DNA of 7,789 bases from positions 1-7,789 of the forward strand of contig JAGADT010000015.1 in assembly GCA_017613475.1 (NCBI GenBank). Reading direction: 5' to 3'. The position numbers and the translations under genes are program-made. The notes under the pieces are model-generated. The model did no database searches. It had not been told where the DNA came from and saw nothing but the letters and a program-made list of their open reading frames with translations. This DNA comes from Desulfovibrionaceae bacterium (GTDB taxonomy: Bacteria; Desulfobacterota; Desulfovibrionia; Desulfovibrionales; Desulfovibrionaceae). Of this stretch, positions 1-4,522 are shown one piece after another (position 1 is the first letter of the stretch; the number at the start of each line of letters is the position of its first letter).

Positions 1-513
1 ACTGGGTTTTCTGGAGGCGGGAAGGTTTTCCGCTCCCCCAAATGCTTTTCACGCTCCCATTTTTATCCGTTTTCCATTTCCTGAAAATAGGGCCTGAAAG
101 CGCCTCGTCCGGGCGCCCTTCAGATGCCCGCGCCGGGGCGGATGGCGGACTTGGCGGTGTGGAGCACAAGTCCCGTAAGCAAACGCAAGCAGCGCCAGGC
201 AGGCGTAAGCAGACGGCAGCACGCTCAGGCAGAAGGCAGGCAGGCGCAGGCAAAAGCAAGCTCTGAATGTGAATGTGAATATGAATGGGAATGGGTAGTA
301 AGAGAATAGGGGGAGAATCCCCCTTGCCCCCTTGCGGCATTGCCGCTTTCATGCTGCCCGCATGTTCCCATTCCCGCCGGGAAGCCGTGTCCGTGTCTCA
401 TCCCCCGCAGTGTCCATTTCCGCAGGCGCCCCGCAAGGCCTCTTCCGGAAGCCTCCGCTCACGCCCCGGCAATAAAAGAGGCAATACTCCCCGAGACAAT
501 ACCGCGAAAAAGG
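1..513. other. Gene-free, low-complexity stretch
   Basis: I find no convincing gene here. The plus-strand open frames lack a good ribosome binding site and read as Arg/Ala/Gly-rich low-complexity sequence. Positions 175-262 are a degenerate run of GCAGGC/GCAAGC-like words, followed at 264-293 by five copies of a hexamer (TGAATG, TGAATG, TGAATA, TGAATG, GGAATG). Two short inverted repeats follow: GGGGGA/TCCCCC (309-314 and 318-323) and GCGGC/GCCGC (334-338 and 342-346). Neither has a T-tract that would make a convincing terminator. The left end may hold the tail of something outside the window. Confidence 0.5.
264..293. repeat. Hexanucleotide tandem repeat, 5 copies
   Basis: Five consecutive 6-base units close to TGAATG occupy this stretch, with substitutions in the third and fifth units. 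The frame around it has no recognisable protein or start site, so it is probably a non-coding microsatellite. Slippage could change the copy number between strains. Confidence 0.7.
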
Positions 514-546
514 AAAGCCCGGGCCGATAACCAGCCCGGGCTTTTT
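514..546 (-). terminator. Strong intrinsic terminator, nearly symmetrical
   Basis: A perfect 11-bp stem, AAAGCCCGGGC (514-524) paired with GCCCGGGCTTT (534-544), encloses a 9-base loop. On the plus strand it is followed by T residues to 546. On the minus strand the tail is TTTCCTTTTT (rc of 505-516 region). It lies 45 bases past the stop of the minus-strand secreted-protein gene (591-1031), so that gene is the obvious user. The flanking tracts would also let it stop plus-strand transcription entering from the left. Confidence 0.9.
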
Positions 547-590
547 GACGGCGTTTCTTACGGAGCTTCCGGCGTCACGCGCAGGACATC

Positions 591-1031
591 TCATTCCGTG
601 CTTTCACGGTGGGATCCACTGTCAAAGCTCCTGCGGGTGCCGCGGCGGTATCCATCGCTATCGCTGCGGCGGTACCCATTGCCATAGCTGCGGCGGTATC
701 CATCGCTATCGCTGCGGCGGTAGCCATTGCCATAGCTTCTGCGATAGCCATTGCCATAGCCGCTGCGGTACCCATAGCCACCGTTATAGCGGCTGCCATA
801 GCCTCTGCGATACCCATAGCCGCTGTTATAGCGTGATCCGTATCCGTACCTGCGGCGCGGAGGCGGCGGAGGCGGGGGACGGTGCCCATAGCGTCTGCCG
901 TATCCATAGCCGTTCCCGCGGTTCCATCCCGAAGATGAGGACCGGTACGGATACGCTTCAGCCGTTGATGCAAGTAAGCCCGTGCCGAACACACAGGCGG
1001 CCAAAACACCTAAGAACCTGCGTCGATTCAT
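591..1031 (-). CDS. Secreted Gly/Tyr/Arg-rich repeat protein with Tat-like signal
   Basis: This 146-aa protein of unknown function is probably exported. Residues 2-8 read NRRRFLG, close to the twin-arginine signature (S/T-R-R-x-F-L-K). A hydrophobic stretch (about 8-21) follows, then an AEA cleavage site, so the mature protein should begin near Y27. The mature part is low complexity: seven prolines (52-58), two 14-residue Gly/Tyr/Arg repeats (63-76 and 77-90), then five 8-residue units (91-130) of the types GYGNGYRR, SYGNGYRR and SDSDGYRR. The start is fixed by an AAAGGAG site 7 bases upstream of the ATG and by the signal peptide, which the overlapping minus-strand frame lacks. An LAAC tetrad at 10-13 resembles a lipobox but lies too close to the N-terminus. 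It has its own promoter and terminator. A surface or envelope role is inference. Confidence 0.8.
   Translation of the reverse strand: MNRRRFLGVLAACVFGTGLLASTAEAYPYRSSSSGWNRGNGYGYGRRYGHRPPPPPPPRRRYGYGSRYNSGYGYRRGYGSRYNGGYGYRSGYGNGYRRSYGNGYRRSDSDGYRRSYGNGYRRSDSDGYRRGTRRSFDSGSHRESTE
642..761 (-). repeat. 24-bp coding tandem repeats (5 units)
   Basis: Five 24-bp units encode the 8-residue blocks at residues 91-130 of the secreted protein. The last four alternate between the SYGNGYRR and SDSDGYRR types, so the working period is 48 bp. Because the unit length is a multiple of three, stop codons are also absent from other frames on both strands, which produces false open frames. Copy number could vary between strains without breaking the reading frame. 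Confidence 0.85.
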
Positions 1032-1057
1032 ACATGAACTCCTTTTTGGGTAATTCC

Positions 1058-1086
1058 CCTATGGACCTCCAGGCTTTTTTTGTCAA
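1058..1086 (-). promoter_or_regulatory. Promoter of the secreted-protein gene
   Basis: On the minus strand a perfect -35 box TTGACA (1081-1086) is followed by a 17-base spacer and a weak -10 box CATAGG (1058-1063). The spacer begins with an A-tract. It lies just upstream of the AAAGGAG ribosome binding site and ATG at 1031. The weak -10 lowers confidence in the exact start and may mean an activator is used. Confidence 0.5.
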
Positions 1087-1175
1087 GGGGGCGTGCAGGC
1101 AGCGCCCGCGCCACGGCAGGGAAGAGTGCTAAGGGGCAGGCAGGAATGTTTGCAATGGAAACACGAATACATGGC

Positions 1176-1198
1176 GCGAAGGGGCATTGCTCCTTCGC
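1176..1198 (+). promoter_or_regulatory. Leader hairpin before the 93-aa gene
   Basis: GCGAAGG (1176-1182) pairs with CCTTCGC (1192-1198). The stem extends inward by one G-T and two G-C pairs to leave a 3-base loop. It ends four bases before the GGGAGGTG ribosome binding site (1203-1210) of the next gene. It has no T-tract and so is not an intrinsic terminator. An effect on translation or mRNA stability is possible but only inferred. Confidence 0.45.
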
Positions 1199-1215
1199 CC
1201 CAGGGAGGTGAACGC

Positions 1216-1497
1216 ATGATGTGCTACGGCAAATGCCCCCATGAGCGGGGTGACGGGACCTGCCCTTTCCCCTACGGCAGGGAAGAGTGCCCGCCAGATC
1301 TGGAAGAGCAGCTTTTTTGGGAAACGCAGCCCCTGGAGCAGGTGCTCACGCAGCTGCGGCGGCTCATTTACGAGGTGGATGACGCCAGGCGCCGAGCGGA
1401 ATTGCCCTGCGTGAAGGAGCTGGCGGAGCAGACGGCGGATGACATCACCGGCACGGCTGACGAGCTGGAATACAGGATCCGAGAATGCAGGCCATGA
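1216..1497 (+). CDS. Hypothetical Cys-containing 93-aa phage-region protein
   Basis: I do not recognise this protein. The start at 1216 is chosen because GGGAGGTG lies about 7 bases upstream; an upstream in-frame ATG at 1171 has no such site. The N-terminus is rich in potential metal ligands (C3, C7, H9, C16, C25), suggesting a small zinc-binding knot. Residues from about 27 to the end are charged and probably helical, with leucine-rich spacing typical of a short coiled coil. Its position before terL is where a small terminase often lies, but I see no clear helix-turn-helix and do not assign that role. The TGA stop overlaps the end of repeat element A, so the original C-terminus may have been replaced. 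Confidence 0.65.
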   Translation: MMCYGKCPHERGDGTCPFPYGREECPPDLEEQLFWETQPLEQVLTQLRRLIYEVDDARRRAELPCVKELAEQTADDITGTADELEYRIRECRP

Positions 1498-1613
1498 CCT
1501 CTTCCGCCTCACTGCGTTCGGCACCTTCCCCAGGGGGGAAGGCTTTAAGAGGAAATTGCCTTTCAAAGGCTTCCCCTCTGGGGAAGCTGTCCGCGTTAGC
1601 GGACTGAAGAGGT
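1497..1613 (-). repeat. Stem-loop repeat element A (inverted copy)
   Basis: This 117-bp copy of the local repeat family is bounded by perfect 8-bp inverted ends, ACCTCTTC (1497-1504) and GAAGAGGT (1606-1613). On the minus strand it reads in the same order as element B. First comes a GTCCGC/GCGGAC hairpin (1589-1604), then a GCTTCCCC/GGGGAAGC hairpin, a spacer, a CCTTCCCC/GGGGAAGG-type hairpin and a right end reading GGAAGAGGTCA. The right-end TCA is shared with element B and supplies the TGA stop of the upstream gene. Confidence 0.85.
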
Positions 1614-1670
1614 TTCTTGGGAGGGTGCCCGCAGGGCAGGAGAGGTTGCCTTTGGGAGGGTGCCCGGCAG
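1608..1670 (+). repeat. Imperfect direct repeat beside element A
   Basis: Two copies of an approximately 29-base sequence start near 1608 and 1641. Both begin AGAGGTT and end TTGGGAGGGTGCCCG, and they are separated by GCAGGGCAGG-like sequence. The core of the second copy (1643-1665) matches 4277-4299 exactly in the opposite orientation, 23 of 23 bases. It therefore belongs to the same dispersed repeat system and is not a one-off. Confidence 0.7.
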
Positions 1671-1719
1671 CACTCTGCAGGGCGGGAAAGGTAAGCCTGG
1701 GGAAGTTTAAGGGGACCAA

Positions 1720-3018
1720 ATGGCTAAAGAATCACCGGAAGAACGCGCCGCAAGAGGCTGGAAGGTCGAGCTGCGGCCCCTGCAGGCGGAAGCCCTGGCA
1801 AAGCTGGATGCCCGGCGCTATGGCGTGATGATCTGTCACCGGCGCTTCGGCAAAACGGTGCTGGCCATCTCCCGCCTGTGCCGCAACGCGCTCAGGGGCG
1901 GCACCATGTACCGCGGGGCGTACATCGCGCCCACCTACCGCCTGGCCAAGGATATTGCCTGGGATTACGCCAAGCTCATGGCCATGGCTTTAGATCCGGA
2001 CGTGAAGTTCAACGAGGTGGAGCTGCGCATGGATTTTTCCAGCGGCGCGCGGATCCGCCTCTATGGCGCGCAGTACCCGGACCGCCTCCGCGGCCTGAAC
2101 CTCTGCGACGTGGTTTTTGATGAGGTCGCCCAGATGCCCTATCAGGTGTGGAGCGAGATCGTGCTGCCCATGCTCATCGCCAACGATGGCCGCGCGCTCT
2201 TCATCGGCACGCCCAAGGGCAAAAACGCGCTGTGGAAGGTGTGGGAGTCGGCGCTGGCACGGCCGGAGGAATGGCAGGCGCTCATGTACCGGGCGTCTGA
2301 AACCGGCATTATCTCGCCGGAGAATTTGGCCATAGCCCGGCGCGAATCCTCCGAATCGGAATACGAGCAGGAATACGAATGCTCCTTTATGGCGGCGTTG
2401 GAGGGCGCGTACTACGGCAAGATTTTTGAGAAGCTGGAGCGGGAAGGCAAAATCCGCTCCGTGCCGCATGATCCTGCCCAGCCCGTGCTTACGGCGTGGG
2501 ACCTGGGCTTTTCGGACTCCACGGCAATATGGTTTGCCCAGGCTGCCGGGCCGGAGATCCACATCATCGATTTTTTGCAGGCGTCCGGCGTGGGGCTGGA
2601 TTATTACGCCCGGGAACTGGCCGCAAAGGGCTATGTTTACAGGGAGCACTTCCTCCCGCATGACGCCGCGGCGTCTGAGCTTGGCACTGGCACAACGCGC
2701 ATCGAGACGCTGCGCCGCCTGGGCGTGAATGGGCGCGTCCTGCCCATGGCGCGGGTGGAGGATGGCATCAACGCCGTGCGCCTGCTCCTGCCCCGCTGCT
2801 GGTTCGATGCGGAAAAGTGCATGAAGGGCATAGACGCCCTCAAGCTCTACCAGCGGGAATGGGATGCCAGGAGCCAGGACTGGCGGCCGCGCCCCCTGCA
2901 TGACTGGACAAGCCATGCCGCGGACGCCTTCCGCTACATGGCCGCCGGCCTGGGGATGCTGCAGAACAATGCGGGATTCACGCCCCTGAAGAGGGCAAAG
3001 GCGCTGAGGGTGTGCTGA
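1720..3018 (+). CDS. terL: Phage terminase large subunit (ATPase/nuclease)
   Basis: This 432-aa protein is the packaging motor that drives phage DNA into the prohead and cuts it. The ATPase half has the adenine-motif-like RPLQ (19-22), Walker A CHRRFGKT (39-46), Walker B LCDVVFDE (128-135, catalytic E135) and a coupling-type motif IGTPKG (162-167). The nuclease half has the expected acidic residues: D261 in TAWDLG, D314 in LPHD and D402 in HAADAFRY. Both domains therefore look intact and the length suits compact podovirus-type terminases. TAAGGGG (1708-1714) before the ATG sets the start. The partner small terminase is not seen. The portal gene, usually adjacent, lies 1.5 kb downstream beyond an opposing toxin-antitoxin cassette. 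Repeats A and B flank the gene. Confidence 0.95.
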   Translation: MAKESPEERAARGWKVELRPLQAEALAKLDARRYGVMICHRRFGKTVLAISRLCRNALRGGTMYRGAYIAPTYRLAKDIAWDYAKLMAMALDPDVKFNEVELRMDFSSGARIRLYGAQYPDRLRGLNLCDVVFDEVAQMPYQVWSEIVLPMLIANDGRALFIGTPKGKNALWKVWESALARPEEWQALMYRASETGIISPENLAIARRESSESEYEQEYECSFMAALEGAYYGKIFEKLEREGKIRSVPHDPAQPVLTAWDLGFSDSTAIWFAQAAGPEIHIIDFLQASGVGLDYYARELAAKGYVYREHFLPHDAAASELGTGTTRIETLRRLGVNGRVLPMARVEDGINAVRLLLPRCWFDAEKCMKGIDALKLYQREWDARSQDWRPRPLHDWTSHAADAFRYMAAGLGMLQNNAGFTPLKRAKALRVC

Positions 3019-3057
3019 AGAGAGTGTGGAGTTTGGAGAGTGAAGAGCGTTTTCAGT

Positions 3058-3086
3058 TTTGGCCAGATTTTGGATTTTTGGCCAAA
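3058..3086. repeat. Inverted repeat after terL
   Basis: TTTGGCCA (3058-3065) and TGGCCAAA (3079-3086) form an 8-bp stem with a 13-base loop, 40 bases after the terL stop. No T-tract follows on the plus strand, so it is at best a weak terminator or a processing hairpin. Confidence 0.4.
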
Positions 3087-3100
3087 CACCCCAGGCGACG

Positions 3101-3235
3101 ACCTCTTCAGTCCGCTAACGCGGACAGCTTCCCCATAGGGGAAGCCTTGGGGGAGGGCTTTAAGCGGATGGGGGCTGCCTTTAAAGCCTTCCCCTGTGGG
3201 GAAGGTGGCAGCGCGCCAGCGCTGACGGAAGAGGT
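3101..3235 (+). repeat. Stem-loop repeat element B (best full copy)
   Basis: This 135-bp element has perfect 8-bp inverted ends ACCTCTTC (3101-3108) and GAAGAGGT (3228-3235). Inside are four hairpins in order: GTCCGC/GCGGAC (3110-3125), GCTTCCCC/GGGGAAGC with an ATA loop (3127-3145), CCTTCCCC/GGGGAAGG with a TGT loop (3187-3205) and AGCGC/GCGCT (3210-3223). The part between hairpins 2 and 3 varies between copies. It encodes no transposase. The short inverted ends and lack of coding capacity suggest a MITE-like or REP-like element, although no target duplication is evident. Confidence 0.85.
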
Positions 3236-3251
3236 CACCAAACATCTTAGC

Positions 3252-3317
3252 GTGAAAAAACAAAATGCCGTTGTTTCTTCCGCCGTAAGGAAAAAGGCGA
3301 AACAAATCAACGGCATT
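3252..3317 (-). terminator. Intrinsic terminator of the ncRNA/toxin-antitoxin unit
   Basis: AATGCCGTTG (3264-3273) and CAACGGCATT (3308-3317) form a perfect 10-bp stem. A further internal CGCC/GGCG pairing shortens the loop. On the minus strand the stem is followed by TTGTTTTTTC. It would end transcription from the ncRNA promoter and any read-through from the toxin-antitoxin operon before it enters the 3' end of terL in antisense. Confidence 0.85.
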
Positions 3318-3488
3318 CGTGAACAAGGCAGGAGTCTGCTGGAGGGACGCCGCGATGGTGCAGTTAAGAGCGAAATTGCTGTCAGCAGTCCAACGGCGGA
3401 CATAGCCCCGCCAGGCATGTACCCTCATCCGGCTACGCTTGAAAAAGCGGCCACTCAGCAACGGCTTTCTGATGTCAGCAGACCCGTT
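3254..3488 (-). ncRNA. Candidate structured non-coding RNA, about 235 nt
   Basis: The minus strand carries a complete non-coding transcription unit. A TTGACA-17-TATCGT promoter (3495-3523) predicts a start near 3488, and an intrinsic terminator ends the RNA near 3254. Between them are stem-loops: CAACGG/CCGTTG with an inner TCTG/CAGA pair (3459-3489), GGC-CGCTT/AAGCG-TA-GCC (3431-3452), GGCGG/CCGCC (3395-3412) and a longer helix CTGCTG/CAGCAG extended by GGA/TCC (3331-3341 with 3383-3391). An open frame crosses the region (from the ATG at 3427), but it has no ribosome binding site and runs through the terminator into element B, so I treat it as non-coding. I match it to no known RNA family. 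It lies directly downstream of the relE-like toxin gene on the same strand. Confidence 0.5.
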
Positions 3489-3494
3489 GAAGAC

Positions 3495-3523
3495 ACGATA
3501 GGCGTGCCTCAAGGACCTGTCAA
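3495..3523 (-). promoter_or_regulatory. Promoter of the candidate ncRNA
   Basis: On the minus strand TTGACA (3518-3523), a 17-base spacer and TATCGT (3495-3500) form a good sigma-A/sigma-70-type promoter: -35 6/6, -10 4/6, ideal spacing. It begins 15 bases past the toxin stop codon and points away from the toxin, so it does not drive the toxin-antitoxin genes. No translatable gene with a ribosome binding site follows. Confidence 0.6.
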
Positions 3524-3537
3524 GCGGGGCACCGCCC

Positions 3538-3867
3538 TTACAGGCGGCGCTTGCTGATCCGCCGCTGGGCAATGGTATAGACTTCTTCATCTTCCCGCAG
3601 CCCAATGACTACGACAAGCATCTGGGTCTCGGTGCGGATGAGCTTGTAAACGATGCGGATGCCCTCGCCGCGGAGCTTAATTTTCAGGTAGCCGGTGAGG
3701 TTCGTGCCCTGCTTATGGCCGAGCGGCTTGCCATAGCCGCCTTCGCTTTGCGGAAGCGGATTTTCCTTGATTTCCCTGATCGCCTTGCTGACGGCGATTT
3801 GTTGGCTGCGGCCAAGGGAGCGGTAGTCCTTTTCTGCTTCAGGCAGGTAGGCGACGTCCCACATCAT
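3538..3867 (-). CDS. RelE-family toxin (ribosome-dependent mRNA interferase)
   Basis: This 109-aa protein is the toxin of a type II toxin-antitoxin pair and probably cleaves mRNA in the ribosomal A site. The segment from Y60 (YLKIKLRGEGIRIVYKL) aligns with the E. coli RelE core. The residues matching RelE K52, K54, R61, R81 and Y87 are all present as K62, K64, R71, R91 and Y97, so the active site looks intact. The N-terminal part (WDVAYLPEAEKDYRSL) fits the usual first strand and helix. The start codon overlaps the antitoxin stop by 4 bases, so translation is coupled. The 109 aa are slightly longer than E. coli RelE, mainly in the loop around 38-55. The pair is oriented against the surrounding phage genes. 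Confidence 0.92.
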   Translation of the reverse strand: MMWDVAYLPEAEKDYRSLGRSQQIAVSKAIREIKENPLPQSEGGYGKPLGHKQGTNLTGYLKIKLRGEGIRIVYKLIRTETQMLVVVIGLREDEEVYTIAQRRISKRRL

Positions 3868-4190
3868 TCAAACTCCGCCTCGCCGGCACTGTCCAGCTCT
3901 TCCTGGGTGATTCCAAGCCGCCTGTTCATCTCATCTTCAGAGATCAGGGCGGAAGGATCGTAGTTTGCCATGCGTTCAACAGCCATGGTCAGGAGCAGGT
4001 AATCGTTCAAGGCGTCCATAAGCTCAGCGTATTCGGCGGGCGGCATAAGAACGGCCTCGGCCTCGTCATTATTCATGACAACCTTTGGGCCATGCGCCTT
4101 CACTTCAGAAAAAATCTGGCCGGCAAGCCCGCGGTTGAACTGTGAGAGCGGCACAGTCGTGGTTATGGCGCTGACAGTGGTGGGGGACAT
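3864..4190 (-). CDS. Phd/YefM-family antitoxin
   Basis: This 108-aa protein is the cognate antitoxin. It should bind and neutralise the RelE-like toxin and, as is usual in the family, repress its own operon. Residues 12-62 show the Phd/YefM DNA-binding and dimerisation pattern: a VPLSQFN strand-helix start, a helix to about 32, a PKVVMNNDEAEAVLMP beta hairpin and an AEYAELMDAL helix. The C-terminal half (about 65-108) is acidic and helical, as expected for the toxin-wrapping tail. AAGGAG lies 7 bases before the ATG. The promoter is at 4216-4244 and an inverted repeat overlaps the leader. Confidence 0.92.
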   Translation of the reverse strand: MSPTTVSAITTTVPLSQFNRGLAGQIFSEVKAHGPKVVMNNDEAEAVLMPPAEYAELMDALNDYLLLTMAVERMANYDPSALISEDEMNRRLGITQEELDSAGEAEFE

Positions 4191-4200
4191 GATTCAGCTC

Positions 4201-4217
4201 CTTGCTTTGGCTGCAAG
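4201..4217 (-). promoter_or_regulatory. Inverted repeat, possible antitoxin operator
   Basis: CTTGC (4201-4205) and GCAAG (4213-4217) are separated by 7 bases. The repeat overlaps both the edge of the -10 box (4216-4221) and the ribosome binding site (4198-4203) of the toxin-antitoxin operon. A repressor bound here, or an RNA hairpin formed here, would limit expression. The arms are short, so the call is tentative. Confidence 0.4.
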
Positions 4218-4244
4218 CATACGTCAGCCGGGCATAAATGGCAA
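4216..4244 (-). promoter_or_regulatory. Promoter of the toxin-antitoxin operon
   Basis: On the minus strand TTGCCA (4239-4244), a 17-base spacer and TATGCT (4216-4221) give 5/6 and 4/6 matches with ideal spacing. The predicted start leaves a leader of about 20 bases before the antitoxin ATG at 4190, containing AAGGAG. Confidence 0.6.
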
Positions 4245-4276
4245 TGAACGCGGGACTCCTGCTCTCCCGCCTCTGT

Positions 4277-4353
4277 GGGCACCCTCCCAAAGGCAACCTA
4301 TTCAGTCCGCTGACGCGGACAGCTTGAGGCATTGCCTCTTCCCCAGGGGGGAG
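4277..4353 (+). repeat. Partial repeat element C1 with 23-bp inverted-copy block
   Basis: Positions 4277-4299 are an exact inverted copy of 1643-1665. From 4296 a left end of the repeat family begins (ACCTATTC, one mismatch), followed by the GTCCGC/GCGGAC hairpin and a GAGGCATTGCCTCTTCCCC block also found in element D. The copy stops after about 58 bases, where element C2 starts, so C1 is truncated, or C2 has inserted into or recombined with it. Confidence 0.7.
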
Positions 4354-4491
4354 ACCTCTTCAGTCTCGCTCCGCTCGACAGCTTCCCCAGAGGGGAAGCC
4401 TTTAGCTGAGGCAGCGCCCCGAAAAAGCCTTTCCCTGTGGGGAAGGGACACTGTCCCAAGGTGGCAGCGCACCAGCGCTGACGGAAGGGGT
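4354..4491 (+). repeat. Stem-loop repeat element C2
   Basis: This 138-bp copy runs from ACCTCTTC (4354-4361) to GAAGGGGT (4484-4491), with one mismatch between the inverted ends. It keeps the GCTTCCCC/GGGGAAGC hairpin, the TTTCCC/GGGAAA-type third hairpin region and the AGCGC/GCGCT right-end hairpin. The first hairpin is a variant, TCTCGCTCCGCTCGA. It ends 20 bases before the portal ribosome binding site, so it forms part of the portal leader. Confidence 0.8.
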
Positions 4492-4522
4492 CTTATTCAC
4501 AATCAAGCTACGAGGAAACACG

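Noticed and set aside
175..293. Possible CRISPR-like or ordered repeat array
   Set aside because: The repeats are short, degenerate and have no constant repeat-spacer alternation.
609..836. Plus-strand Ala/Ile/Val-rich frame that looks like a membrane protein
   Set aside because: It is the complement of the same repeat array; it is hydrophobic only because of the repeat composition and has no ribosome binding site.
575..1009. Minus-strand Ala/Met-rich frame overlapping the secreted-protein gene
   Set aside because: Its openness comes from the 24-bp repeats. The 591-1031 frame has the AAAGGAG site, promoter spacing and signal peptide.
1497..1613. Insertion sequence with target-site duplication
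   Set aside because: Inverted ends are clear, but no matching flanking duplication is visible at A or B and there is no transposase in the window.
1990..2916. 308-codon minus-strand open frame antisense to terL
   Set aside because: The opposite strand has all terminase motifs; this frame is a GC-driven shadow with no domain or ribosome binding site.
3012..3557. Plus-strand 181-codon frame after terL
   Set aside because: It starts inside terL, crosses repeat B and the terminator hairpin, and ends inside the toxin gene; composition gives no support.
2934..3605. Minus-strand 223-codon frame across the ncRNA and element B
   Set aside because: It runs through an intrinsic terminator, a repeat element and the end of terL, and no start in it has a good ribosome binding site. 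The segment from about 3427 downward is the only part worth a conservation test as protein.
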